7,315 nucleotides of DNA from NCBI GenBank assembly GCA_031292035.1, contig JARLHX010000400.1, positions 1 to 7,315 of the forward strand. The letters run 5' to 3'. The notes under the pieces are model-generated. The model was not told the origin of the DNA and did no database searches. It was given only the letters and a program-made list of their open reading frames with translations. The translations under genes and the position numbers were made by a program. The stretch comes from Negativicutes bacterium (lineage in GTDB: Bacteria; Bacillota_C; Negativicutes; Sporomusales_B; JARLHX01). Shown here in pieces: positions 1 to 6,383 of the stretch. Within the stretch, counting starts at the first letter, position 1. Each line of letters starts with the position of its first letter.

Positions 1-1
1 G

Positions 2-1240
2 ATGATGGCAACCGCCCTGGTGACGGTGTTCTATGCGCTGTACAGCTGGCGCTCGTTTGCCGAGAGCGAGCACTTTATGGAAAGGCTGCGCCCGTTTATC
101 GCCAGCCAAAACCTGTACGGCCAGATGTTGGAAAGTGGGCCGGCGCTGCCTTCGAGAGCATCAGGCGATCTTTTCGATACGCTGTGCCGTGAAGTGCTGG
201 GTGTACAGTCAGCCGCCCTGGCCTCAGTTGGGACACTGGCGGCCCTGGCGGGCCCACCGCTGGTATATGCACCTGCGGCGGCTGCGGAGAGCATAGGTCC
301 TCAGGATGATACGGCTGTTGCTGCGTTGGCCGGGCAGTTTTCGTCGCCGGAGATCTTGTGCCTGCCGGCCGGCAGCTTACAGCAGCACACCGGTGCAGCC
401 AGCGGGCTGGCCTGGGCCGTTTCGCTGTGGAACGAGCGCGGCCTGGGTGGGCTGCTGCTGCTGGGTGAAAAGGTGGACTGCAATCCTTTCACGCAGGAAG
501 AAATGGAGATCGCTCAGGCCGGCGGGGAACGCCTGCTGGATATGCTGGCCGGTGTGGAAATGGCCCGCCTGGCGATGGACCTGCTGCGCCAGCGACTGAG
601 CCAGCAGCGCGTGCTGGAAGGGCGCAGCCGGCGGGTGCTGCACGACGAGGTGCTACCAGAGCTGCACACCGCCATCCTTTATCTAAGCGGACAGCAGGAT
701 ACCCCCGAGATACGCGAAGCAGTCGAAACCCTGGCAAAGGCGCACCGCAGTATTTCGGACCTGATGCGCGACAGCCTGCCCAATGCCCCGCAGCGCCTGG
801 AACAGGGCGGGCTGGTGCAGGCCCTACGGGCCGTGCTGGACGGCGACCTGGCGGGTGAATTCAGTGCGGTCGAGTGGCAGGTGGACAGGGCAGCCAGTGA
901 GGCGCTTGGCCGGTTCCCTGTGCTGGTCAGCGAGGTGGTTTATTTTGCGGGGCGCGAGCCGCTGCGCAACGCCGCCCGGCACGGACGAGGAGGAGACAGC
1001 GACCGTCCACTGAAGCTGACGGTGGGGCTGGAGCAGAAAAACGGCTTGCGCTTGCTGGTGGAAGATGACGGGGTCGGCATGTCACAACCTGTAAGCCAGG
1101 GACGCCGGATGGGCGGAACCGGCAGCGGGCTGAGGTTCCACAGCGCCATGCTGGCGGCGGTGGGAGCCAGCATGGAAGTTGGCAGCCGGCCCGGCTGCGG
1201 GACGCGCGCCGTGATTTTATTCCCGGAAGAAAAAAAATAA
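2..1240 (+). CDS. Sensor histidine kinase, C-terminal part (5' end outside window)
   Basis: This is the catalytic half of a two-component sensor kinase of the NarL/DesK-partnered (HisKA_3-like) kind. It would autophosphorylate on histidine using ATP and pass the phosphate to a response regulator. Residues 1-17 are hydrophobic and look like the end of a last membrane helix. Residues about 50-190 resemble a GAF-type sensing region, and 190-210 form a likely coiled linker. The phospho-acceptor box is RRVLHDEVLPELH, with His214. The HATPase_c domain shows an N box at LRNAARHG (Asn323), a G1 box at DDGVGM (355-360) and a G2 box at GGTGSGL (371-377), so the catalytic parts look complete. The frame is open to the window edge and family members usually have a longer membrane or sensor N-terminus, so the ATG at position 2 is probably internal. 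No response regulator follows, because the next genes are convergent. The signal sensed is unknown. Confidence 0.85.
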   Translation: MMATALVTVFYALYSWRSFAESEHFMERLRPFIASQNLYGQMLESGPALPSRASGDLFDTLCREVLGVQSAALASVGTLAALAGPPLVYAPAAAAESIGPQDDTAVAALAGQFSSPEILCLPAGSLQQHTGAASGLAWAVSLWNERGLGGLLLLGEKVDCNPFTQEEMEIAQAGGERLLDMLAGVEMARLAMDLLRQRLSQQRVLEGRSRRVLHDEVLPELHTAILYLSGQQDTPEIREAVETLAKAHRSISDLMRDSLPNAPQRLEQGGLVQALRAVLDGDLAGEFSAVEWQVDRAASEALGRFPVLVSEVVYFAGREPLRNAARHGRGGDSDRPLKLTVGLEQKNGLRLLVEDDGVGMSQPVSQGRRMGGTGSGLRFHSAMLAAVGASMEVGSRPGCGTRAVILFPEEKK

Positions 1241-1260
1241 AAAACCAACGATATCGATTT

Positions 1261-1299
1261 GTATCGCTGCAAATGGCGAAAGACGATACGCTATTTTTT
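1261..1299 (+). terminator. Possible terminator after the sensor kinase
   Basis: A 6-bp inverted repeat (GTATCG at 1261-1266 with CGATAC at 1284-1289) is followed by a run of six T at 1294-1299, about 20 bp after the kinase stop. The stem is short and the loop is 17 nt, so the call is weak. An A-rich run around 1230-1244 would give a U-tract on the opposite strand, so the 50-bp gap between the convergent genes could act in both directions. Confidence 0.3.
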
Positions 1300-1653
1300 C
1301 AGGTTTTCTGCCACCCTGTACTTCACGATTTTGCTGATCAATTCATAGGGGATGGGTTTATCCAGCGGAAATTGCACCGCCCCTTTGGACTGTTTATAGA
1401 CGGATAGTTCAGACTTGAATATCTCAATTCCGGATGGGTTTGGATAAAACCCAATATGATTTTTATGAACGCCGAACCAGACCAGCTTGCCGTTTAGAAA
1501 ATAACCCGGCATTTGATAGCTTATTTTTTCCACGGCGTCCGGAGCGGCTTCTTTGATCACCGCCCTGATCTTATGCAGAATGGGCTGCACGTCTTGCGGA
1601 GCCTGAGCAATGTATTCGTCGACTGTAGTCGGATTATTTTTTTGTTCTTCCAT
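1291..1653 (-). CDS. DUF1801 (YdhG-like) family protein
   Basis: This 120-residue soluble protein matches the DUF1801 / YdhG-type fold. Typical features are an N-terminal TVDEYIAQAP segment (residues 9-18), then IRAVIKEAAPDAVEKISYQMPGY (28-50, with the hallmark EKISYQMP), then an aromatic strand region ending HIGFYPNPSG, and a C-terminal segment around FPLDKPIP that leads into a helix. Some relatives (Bacillus YdhG) have been annotated as frataxin-like iron chaperones, but the family's role is mostly unproven and I do not assign a reaction. The ATG at 1653 is preceded by AAGGGGA at 1660-1666 at good spacing, which fixes the start. It begins 15 bp after the GrpB-family stop, so the two are very likely one transcript. 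Its length is normal for the family and nothing looks broken. Confidence 0.85.
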   Translation of the reverse strand: MEEQKNNPTTVDEYIAQAPQDVQPILHKIRAVIKEAAPDAVEKISYQMPGYFLNGKLVWFGVHKNHIGFYPNPSGIEIFKSELSVYKQSKGAVQFPLDKPIPYELISKIVKYRVAENLKK

Positions 1654-1668
1654 GGCAATCCCCTTTCT

Positions 1669-2211
1669 TTAGTCCTGTCTGCCTCTTTTTACCCATTCGG
1701 CCGCGCGGCGGTCTGTTTCCTGTATGAAAGCGTCTTTCCCAGTGGTATAGCCATCGATATCGTAGCGAAAACGCTGCGCCAGATCGATCTTGAGCGCCTC
1801 GTATTGTTTTGCTTCGGTGGGATGGCTGCGCATATAGTCCCGGAAATTCAGATGGCGGGCGATCTGGGCATCCCCGCTTTGAAAAATATGCACCTGGTGT
1901 GTCCGCAGGGTGTGTCCTTTTGGAAAGAAACGCCGGCCGGGGATACCGAATTCTCCCCAGGCCTGGTATCCCAGTTTTTCCATGTGCGGGTTGAAGCTGT
2001 CGACACGTTGGATATCTTTCACTCCCACCAGAAAATCAATAATTGGTTTGGCGTAGATGCCAGGTATGGCGGTGCTGCCAATGTGGTAGATCTCGAGCAG
2101 TTCCTCTCCAAATACTTGCTTGATTTGCTCTGCCTCTTTTAGATATTCGCCGGCCCAACGGCTGTCGTGCGGCACGACTTCGATGATGCGAACCGGTTTT
2201 TGATCACTCAC
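1669..2211 (-). CDS. GrpB family protein (UPF0157)
   Basis: This 180-residue protein carries the GrpB/UPF0157 signature, related to nucleotidyltransferase folds. The N-terminal VVPHDSRW (12-19) is the usual opening. The core HIGSTAIPG (43-51) followed by AKPIIDFLV (54-62, with Lys55 and Asp59) is the most conserved part of the family. It continues with GIPGRRFF and THQVHIF, and a C-terminal helix around YEALKIDLAQRF. The biochemical role of stand-alone GrpB proteins is not established; a nucleotidyltransferase-like activity is inferred from fold relatives. The start is GTG at 2211, chosen because GAGGTGA lies six bases upstream and the family begins near this point. It is the first gene of a two-gene minus-strand unit with the DUF1801 protein. 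A TATAAT-like box lies about 30 bp upstream. Confidence 0.88.
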   Translation of the reverse strand: MSDQKPVRIIEVVPHDSRWAGEYLKEAEQIKQVFGEELLEIYHIGSTAIPGIYAKPIIDFLVGVKDIQRVDSFNPHMEKLGYQAWGEFGIPGRRFFPKGHTLRTHQVHIFQSGDAQIARHLNFRDYMRSHPTEAKQYEALKIDLAQRFRYDIDGYTTGKDAFIQETDRRAAEWVKRGRQD

Positions 2212-2217
2212 AGCCTG

Positions 2218-2224
2218 TCACCTC
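2218..2224 (-). promoter_or_regulatory. Ribosome binding site that sets a GTG start
   Basis: On the minus strand this reads GAGGTGA, six bases before the GTG codon at 2211-2209. It supports the GTG as the true start of the GrpB-family gene. Confidence 0.6.
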
Positions 2225-2240
2225 ATGCATAAGATAGCAT

Positions 2241-2246
2241 ATTATA
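2241..2246 (-). promoter_or_regulatory. Possible -10 box for the GrpB/DUF1801 unit
   Basis: The minus strand reads TATAAT exactly, placing a start site near 2234 and leaving a leader of about 23 bases before the GTG start. No good TTGACA-like -35 box is visible 16-18 bp upstream, where the sequence is GC-rich, so the assignment rests on the -10 match and its position. Confidence 0.4.
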
Positions 2247-2472
2247 CCCAGACTGCCGATTGAGCGGGGCGAAGGCAGGAATTATCACCGCGAACCTTCG
2301 GCGTGAAACAAAAATTATTTTCGTTTTTATGCATTTGCGCCAACTCTATCGAAGTGTAGTTCGTGGTTAGAGGCTTTGTGCTTGGGGCTAAAGAGTTGGG
2401 TTTCGCTGAAGCTAATTAAGATGATCGTGACGTATCTAATCGCTCAACCGCAGCCTACAGGAATGTAAAGGT

Positions 2473-2575
2473 GTCATTGCCGCAGGCGCCTGGCGGCGAA
2501 GCAATCTCCGCTTATAGCTGAGGCGGAGATTGCTTCAGCGGCTTGGAAAGAACACCCATGTCCCTTCGCAATGAC
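2473..2575. repeat. 103-bp imperfect palindromic repeat (GTCATTGC...GCAATGAC type)
   Basis: The ends are perfect inverted repeats: GTCATTGC at 2473-2480 and GCAATGAC at 2568-2575. Inside, a perfect 14-bp stem pairs GAAGCAATCTCCGC (2498-2511) with GCGGAGATTGCTTC (2523-2536) around an 11-nt loop. The arms between the outer and inner stems have diverged. From general knowledge, palindromes with this GTCATTGC/GAAGCAATCTCC wording are scattered in many copies through intergenic regions of various bacterial genomes; they are non-coding and behave like REP or MITE elements. There is no transposase here. It sits between two divergent genes and has no T-tract, so a terminator role is unlikely. Confidence 0.75.
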
Positions 2576-2641
2576 AGCCCTTGCCTTTTGAGGATGCTGG
2601 CAAGCGTAAGAGAAACCCTATAAAGTTGATCCAAATATAGA

Positions 2642-2647
2642 TATAAT
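2642..2647 (+). promoter_or_regulatory. Possible -10 box for the DUF4405 gene
   Basis: An exact TATAAT lies in an A/T-rich stretch (about 2619-2660). Transcription would start near 2654, ahead of both candidate start codons (2676 and 2724). No proper -35 is found at 17 bp; the TTGATC at 2626-2631 is too close (10 bp) to serve. It would drive the four plus-strand genes if they form one transcript. Confidence 0.35.
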
Positions 2648-2723
2648 CTTTATCAAATCTGAACCCGGACGGCTTATGATGATAAACAATCTATCCGGCT
2701 TTCAGATTGTCTTTGAGTGTGAC

Positions 2724-3281
2724 ATGCTAAACAGAACTAATTTATTGATCGATCTCGCTATTTTTGCGGCATTTTTGGTGGCGATGGAACCCGGCCTGAC
2801 CGGTGTACCCATCCACGAATGGTTTGCCCTGGCCCTGGCGGGCGCCACGATCGTTCATCTGCTGCTGCACTGGCGCTGGATCGTCAGCGTTACACGCAAG
2901 TTTTTCCACAACCTGTTTCACAACTCGCGGCTGCAATATGTGGTAGATGCGCTGCTGTTTGTGGCCTTCACGGTGGTGATGATGACCGGCTTGATGATCT
3001 CGCGCAGCGTTCTGCCGCTGCTCCATATCACCGTGACGCGCAACTTTTTTATCTGGACACGGCTGCACGACCTGTCCGCTAACCTGACCCTGTTTCTGGT
3101 AGGTCTGCACTTTGCTCTGCATTGGGATTGGGTGGTGCGGATGAGCAAACGCTACCTGGTTTTGCCGAGGCCCTCTGTTTCCCGCAGCCGTCAGGCCGAA
3201 AATGAAAAGCAGCCGTCAGGCGTAGCGCCAGCTGCCAGGCCGGTTGAAATCGAGCCAGCCCAACGCCTGGGGCAGAAATAA
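2724..3281 (+). CDS. DUF4405 family membrane protein (cytochrome b-like, four helices)
   Basis: This 185-residue inner-membrane protein has four predicted helices, at about 7-23, 33-49, 73-92 and 117-133. Histidines recur at helix edges: HEW (His31), HLLLHW (His45, His49), LHD (His115) and GLHFALHW (His129, His133). This doubled pattern is typical of DUF4405 and resembles haem-ligating cytochrome b-type bundles. Haem binding and electron transfer are inference, as no partner enzyme is seen. The C-terminal 45 residues are polar and probably disordered. An upstream ATG at 2676 gives 16 more residues; I prefer 2724 because family members begin just before the first helix (NRTNLLIDLAIF). Neither start has a strong ribosome site: GAGTG precedes 2724 and GGAC precedes 2676. 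The next gene starts 4 bp after the stop, so the two are likely translationally coupled. Confidence 0.8.
   Translation: MLNRTNLLIDLAIFAAFLVAMEPGLTGVPIHEWFALALAGATIVHLLLHWRWIVSVTRKFFHNLFHNSRLQYVVDALLFVAFTVVMMTGLMISRSVLPLLHITVTRNFFIWTRLHDLSANLTLFLVGLHFALHWDWVVRMSKRYLVLPRPSVSRSRQAENEKQPSGVAPAARPVEIEPAQRLGQK
3184..3221 (+). repeat. Short direct repeat inside the DUF4405 C-terminal tail
   Basis: The 13-mer GCAGCCGTCAGGC occurs at 3184-3196 and again at 3209-3221, 25 bp apart in register. As 25 is not a multiple of three, the copies are read in different frames (once around SRSRQA, once around KQPSGV). It lies in the low-complexity polar tail and is probably a local duplication remnant. Confidence 0.6.
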
Positions 3282-3285
3282 AGCC

Positions 3286-3669
3286 ATGATAAAAACTGCT
3301 GTACGTACCCTCATGATCCTGTTGGCTGCCGGGCTGATTTCTGGTGCGCTGTACTGGGCAGTCAACAGTAGCTCGGGTTCAGTTGGCCCGGGTGACTTCT
3401 CCGGGCGCGGCGGGCGCTCAGCCTTTGGAGCGGTGGCCGGGCTGGAAAATTTTGACCGGCCGGGCTCGGCTTTATCGATCTTCTCAGGTGGCCAGCGCGG
3501 ACGGGGCTTTCGCGATAGCGGTGCTGCTCAAACCCTGGCACTAACGGATATCCTGGTTAAACTGGGACTGATCGGGTTGCTAACACTGCTAGTGGTAACA
3601 TTGCAAAGGGCCATCAGCCACCTGATTAAGAGTCGAAAAAGCCCCAAAGCGGTGGGCGGATCGAGCTAA
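3286..3669 (+). CDS. Small two-helix membrane protein with Gly/Ser/Arg-rich loop
   Basis: I do not recognise a named family for this 127-residue protein. Residues 8-26 form an N-terminal hydrophobic helix after a basic start (MIKTAVR), which could be a signal anchor or signal peptide. Residues about 27-82 are rich in Gly, Ser and Arg with short repeats such as GRGGR and GQRGRGF and look disordered. Residues 89-106 form a second helix, followed by a basic tail (HLIKSRKS) that favours a cytoplasmic C-terminus. The likely arrangement is both ends inside with the Gly-rich loop outside. The ATG at 3286 is chosen because it is 4 bp after the DUF4405 stop; a longer in-frame start at 3244 would overlap that gene. 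The tight coupling suggests it works with the DUF4405 protein, perhaps as a small subunit of a membrane complex, which is inference. Confidence 0.65.
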   Translation: MIKTAVRTLMILLAAGLISGALYWAVNSSSGSVGPGDFSGRGGRSAFGAVAGLENFDRPGSALSIFSGGQRGRGFRDSGAAQTLALTDILVKLGLIGLLTLLVVTLQRAISHLIKSRKSPKAVGGSS

Positions 3670-3690
3670 CTTCAATTAAGCAATTATTTT

Positions 3691-3696
3691 GGGAGG
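3691..3696 (+). promoter_or_regulatory. Strong ribosome binding site (GGGAGG) for the ester cyclase-like gene
   Basis: GGGAGG lies 7 bases before the ATG at 3704. It rules out the upstream in-frame TTG at 3689, whose reading frame would run through the site itself. Confidence 0.75.
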
Positions 3697-3703
3697 ATCG
3701 CCA

Positions 3704-4123
3704 ATGACGACTGATCTCAAAGAACTCATCCGGCAATATGTGGAACAAGTCTGGAACCTTGGCAATCTGGCGGCGCTTGTTGACCTGACAACGCCGGAGT
3801 TTACCTACCAGTTGGCCGGGCAGTCAGGACGCGACCGGGCCGGCATGCAGCAGTTCATTAAAACGATCCATGTCGCATTTCCGGATTGGCGGGTCCAGAT
3901 TGTGGACAGCATCGCCGAAGAGAACACTGTAGTGATTCGCTGGCAGGGGCAGGTGACACATCTGGGGGTTTTCCAGGGAATTCCGCCCACCGGCAAACAG
4001 ATTACAGTCAGCGGTATCAATATCTACCAAGTCATAGACGGCAGGGTAGCGGCAGAGTGGGAGCAGACAGACTCGCTTGGCATGCTTCTACAAATGGGAG
4101 TGCAGGCGCGGCCGGGAGATTAG
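3704..4123 (+). CDS. SnoaL-like ester cyclase family protein
   Basis: This 139-residue protein has the layout of the SnoaL-like / ester cyclase branch of the NTF2-like fold (alpha+beta cone with a ligand pocket). An N-terminal helix (LIRQYVEQVWNLGNL, 8-22) is followed by the region where the family places its FTYQ strand, then AFPDW (58-62), a typical family motif. Next come strands VVIRWQGQVTH (76-86), the FQGIPPTGK turn (90-98, a hallmark of these proteins) and INIYQVIDGRVAAEWEQTD (105-123). Acidic residues Glu118 and Asp123 sit where polyketide cyclases have pocket acids. The true substrate is unknown, since these proteins are often annotated from fold alone and no polyketide genes are nearby. 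The strong GGGAGG site fixes the start. It follows the small membrane protein by 34 bp and precedes a methyltransferase by 60 bp, so co-transcription is plausible. Confidence 0.82.
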   Translation: MTTDLKELIRQYVEQVWNLGNLAALVDLTTPEFTYQLAGQSGRDRAGMQQFIKTIHVAFPDWRVQIVDSIAEENTVVIRWQGQVTHLGVFQGIPPTGKQITVSGINIYQVIDGRVAAEWEQTDSLGMLLQMGVQARPGD

Positions 4124-4183
4124 GGGTTTTGGAAAAACAAAGCATTGATTTCGAGGATGACACCTTTAGATCAGAAGAGGACC

Positions 4184-5071
4184 ATGAAACAAAACCAATC
4201 CAGTCTATCAGCCGCCGGCGTGGCCGGGCTGCGAGCGATCGAGGCGCAAAAACCGGAATCCGAACGGATTTGCATCGATCCCTACGCCCGCACCTTCGCC
4301 AACAGCGTTCTGCCCGCCAGTTTGTTTTATCTCACCAAGCTGATGGTTGATTCCGGTCTGTACGACCGGATGGCGCCGGGGGCGACGGCTTTTATTGCCG
4401 TGCGGGAGCGTTATATCGATGATTACCTGATTGCTAGGCTGGCTGAAGGTCTCGAGCAGGTCGTGATCCTGGGCGCCGGGTTTGATGCGCGCCCCTATCG
4501 CATCCCAGGGATCGAAAAGACGCACGTCTTCGAAGTCGATCACCCTGCCACCCAGGAGGCCAAGCTGAGGGGGTTGAAGAAGGTGATCGACCCTCTGCCC
4601 GCTCACGTCACTTTTGTCCCGCTGGATTTCAACACCCAGTCGCTGGGTGAGGGCTTGTTAGCCAGCGGTTACGACGAACACGACAAAACCGTGTTTATCT
4701 GGCAGGGTGTGACTTATTTCCTGACGGCGGAGGGCGTTGACAGCACGCTGGCTTTCATCGCTAATCACTCTGGGCCGGGCAGCTCGGTCATCTTTGACTA
4801 TTTCTACAACGAAACCCTGAGCGATACGGCGAACGGCTATGGCAAGAGTTTGAGGCGGGCGCAGCGGTTGTCGAACGAGGCGTACATGTTCGGGGTCGAT
4901 CGGGGCCAGATTGGGCCGTTCCTGACCCAGCGCGGCTTCGACAATGTGCACAGCATGACGCTGGAGGATCTAAAGCGGACCTATTTTACCGGCCCAAATG
5001 CCAGGCGCGTGGTGCCCACGGGCATTGAGATTGTATCTGCCAGAGTGCTCGCTGTGCTCGCCGTAAAATAA
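4184..5071 (+). CDS. Class I SAM-dependent methyltransferase (LCMT/TIGR00027-type)
   Basis: This 295-residue protein belongs to the leucine carboxyl methyltransferase-like SAM enzymes, many of which are called O-methyltransferases in secondary metabolism. Motifs in order are an N-terminal DPYAR (32-36); a helix with RERYIDDYL; motif I LGAGFDARPYR (96-106), which binds SAM; VFEVDHP (115-121), with Asp119 in the ribose-binding position; FVPLDFN (144-150); and WQGVTYFL (173-180), corresponding to the family's usual EGVxxYL with Gln in place of Glu. The substrate cannot be told from sequence. Two further in-frame starts exist upstream (TTG 4145, ATG 4157). I chose ATG 4184 because AGAAGAGG precedes it and its residues begin where family members do. 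It is the last of four plus-strand genes and converges on the oxidoreductase with an 88-bp gap containing a palindrome. Confidence 0.88.
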   Translation: MKQNQSSLSAAGVAGLRAIEAQKPESERICIDPYARTFANSVLPASLFYLTKLMVDSGLYDRMAPGATAFIAVRERYIDDYLIARLAEGLEQVVILGAGFDARPYRIPGIEKTHVFEVDHPATQEAKLRGLKKVIDPLPAHVTFVPLDFNTQSLGEGLLASGYDEHDKTVFIWQGVTYFLTAEGVDSTLAFIANHSGPGSSVIFDYFYNETLSDTANGYGKSLRRAQRLSNEAYMFGVDRGQIGPFLTQRGFDNVHSMTLEDLKRTYFTGPNARRVVPTGIEIVSARVLAVLAVK

Positions 5072-5113
5072 CCATCTGTCTGGTTTATCTTTGCAATGAT
5101 TAATAATTACAAA

Positions 5114-5163
5114 TAGAGACGCAAGATCTGGCGCATTTGCGCCAGATCGTCCAGCGTCTCTAC
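5114..5163. repeat. Palindromic repeat between convergent genes, likely also a terminator
   Basis: An outer 9-bp stem pairs TAGAGACGC (5114-5122) with GCGTCTCTA (5154-5162). A separate inner stem pairs GATCTGGCGCA (5125-5135) with TGCGCCAGATC (5138-5148). Together they make a long, stable hairpin midway between two convergent genes, where it could halt transcription from either side, though no T-tract follows it. It shares the 10-mers GACGCAAGAT and GCGTCTCTAC with the element at 6384-6434, in the same orientation, so it is one copy of a dispersed family. The right arm contains the TAG stop of the oxidoreductase. Confidence 0.75.
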
Positions 5164-6320
5164 ATGGCATGCAGGATATTTCTATCCGGTAAGAAGGGAT
5201 CCAAATTTAACTCGCATGCCCCCCGAGTAACCAGATCAGTGATCAGCTCGCCCACCAAGGGTGTGCTGATCACAGTCGAGTGGAAAGCCGTCGCCAGGAA
5301 CAGCCCCGCACATCCTGCCACCGGGCCCAGGAAAGGGCAGTCATCGCCGGTATAGGCTACTGGCGATGACCAACCCCGCAGGATGCGCAGCCGGCTGAAG
5401 GAGGGAAAGTAACGCTGGATACAGGCGGCGACCGCCGGCAGCGAGTTGAAGGGCACCTGGCGCTGGAAATGGTCGGCCAGGACCATCGCCTCGCCCAGTA
5501 GCAAATGGCCGTGGGAAGATTGGCCTATGGCAAGTTTAGCGCCCAGGCTGCCGTCTTCGCCAGGCTGGGCGGCATCAAAGAACGAGGCGGAAGAGACGTG
5601 GTTGTGCAGGACGAGGTCTACCGGCTCGCTGACCATGGCCTGCCCCAGGATGTATTGGATATTCCATTCTCGCCCCAACAAGCGTCCGAGCTGGCGAGTA
5701 TACGCCCCGCTGCACAGCACCACACAACCTGCGCTAAAGCGGCCTGTGGGTGTGATGACGCCTTCAATACGGCCGCTGTTAACTGTAAAACCGGTTACCT
5801 CGGTAGAATAATATTCCTGCAAGCCTGTTTGCCGCGCCCGAACCAGGTAGCCCCAGATGAGCTGAAAGGGGTCCACCTGCCCTTCCTCGGCGTGGTATAA
5901 ACCGCCCAACAGCCGGGTTGGGTCGATGAGAGGTTCCACTTCTTTCAAACGGCCGGCCGGCACCAATTCTGAAAGAATGCCCGCCTCGTGCAGGATCTTC
6001 AGCCTGGCTTCCATGAGCTGCCATTGGGCTTCATTCTCAATCAGCAAAAGCCCGCCGATGCGCCTCAATCCCACTTTCCAACCCAACTCTGCCTCCAGGC
6101 TCGCAAAGCGGGTTTTTGACATCTGGATCAATTCCGTGCTGTTGGCCAACTCCATATCCTGGATCTGGATGTTCCCGTAATTGGCACGCGACGCACCTGC
6201 CGCGATCGAGCCCTGGTCAAACAGGGCCGTCTTCAAACCGGCTGCGCAGAGATGATAGGCAATCGAGCTGCCGATATACCCGGCCCCGATTACGATGGCA
6301 TCAAATGTTCTTTCCATCAT
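5160..6320 (-). CDS. FAD-dependent oxidoreductase, DAO family (glycine/D-amino acid oxidase-like)
   Basis: This 386-residue flavoprotein fits the DAO superfamily, which includes glycine, sarcosine and D-amino acid oxidases and dehydrogenases that oxidise amines with FAD. The N-terminal Rossmann motif is IVIGAGYIGSSIAYHL (9-24). Acidic Asp35 ends the second strand, where Glu is more usual, and GASRANYGN (42-50) is the expected stretch next to the flavin. The middle region has GGLYHAEEGQVDPFQL (about 150-165), typical of this family's substrate domain. The C-terminus has GDDCPFLGP (325-333) and an LATAFHSTVISTP segment, matching the second FAD-binding block. The substrate is unassigned. Length is normal. 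ATG codons at 6320 and 6317 are both possible and no clear ribosome site separates them. The protein ends at HAM with a stop supplied by a palindromic repeat. It stands alone on its strand, followed upstream by gene remnants. Confidence 0.85.
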   Translation of the reverse strand: MMERTFDAIVIGAGYIGSSIAYHLCAAGLKTALFDQGSIAAGASRANYGNIQIQDMELANSTELIQMSKTRFASLEAELGWKVGLRRIGGLLLIENEAQWQLMEARLKILHEAGILSELVPAGRLKEVEPLIDPTRLLGGLYHAEEGQVDPFQLIWGYLVRARQTGLQEYYSTEVTGFTVNSGRIEGVITPTGRFSAGCVVLCSGAYTRQLGRLLGREWNIQYILGQAMVSEPVDLVLHNHVSSASFFDAAQPGEDGSLGAKLAIGQSSHGHLLLGEAMVLADHFQRQVPFNSLPAVAACIQRYFPSFSRLRILRGWSSPVAYTGDDCPFLGPVAGCAGLFLATAFHSTVISTPLVGELITDLVTRGACELNLDPFLPDRNILHAM

Positions 6321-6383
6321 TCTATTATTACCATAAAGCCGGATTAGACTCTGTTAATTCTGGCTACAAAAATGCGAGGGATT

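Larger units (their letters stand above)
2212..2675. other. Intergenic region with a palindromic repeat and divergent promoters
   Basis: There is no credible coding sequence in these 464 bp. The stretch separates the minus-strand GrpB unit from the plus-strand DUF4405 gene, so both promoters should lie here. It holds a TATAAT at each end and the 103-bp palindromic repeat described separately. Two weaker inverted repeats are also visible: CCAACTCT (2340-2347) with AGAGTTGG (2392-2399), and CGAAGG (2270-2275) with CCTTCG (2295-2300). Neither has a T-tract or any recognisable riboswitch or RNA layout. Confidence 0.6.

Noticed and set aside
1513..2142. 209-codon plus-strand open frame
   Set aside because: It lies opposite the GrpB and DUF1801 genes, which carry clear family motifs and ribosome sites; the frame spans the gap between them and its peptide shows no family features.
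2340..2399. Possible structured RNA or riboswitch (CCAACTCT/AGAGTTGG inverted repeat)
   Set aside because: The stem is 8 bp around a 44-nt loop with no consistent inner helices, no T-tract and no known riboswitch core, and it lies some 280 bp from the next gene start.
2473..2575. CRISPR or tRNA-like structure
   Set aside because: It is a single palindrome, not a spaced array of repeats, and lacks the cloverleaf arms and T-loop sequence of a tRNA.
2626..2647. Complete -35/-10 promoter formed by TTGATC and TATAAT
   Set aside because: The spacing is only 10 bp, too short for a standard sigma-70-type promoter; only the -10 is kept as a weak call.
4208..4606. Minus-strand open frame of 132 codons
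   Set aside because: It is antisense to the methyltransferase's SAM-binding motifs and has no motif of its own.
5446..5900. Plus-strand open frames over the oxidoreductase
   Set aside because: They are antisense to conserved parts of the flavoprotein and have no ribosome site or recognisable domain.
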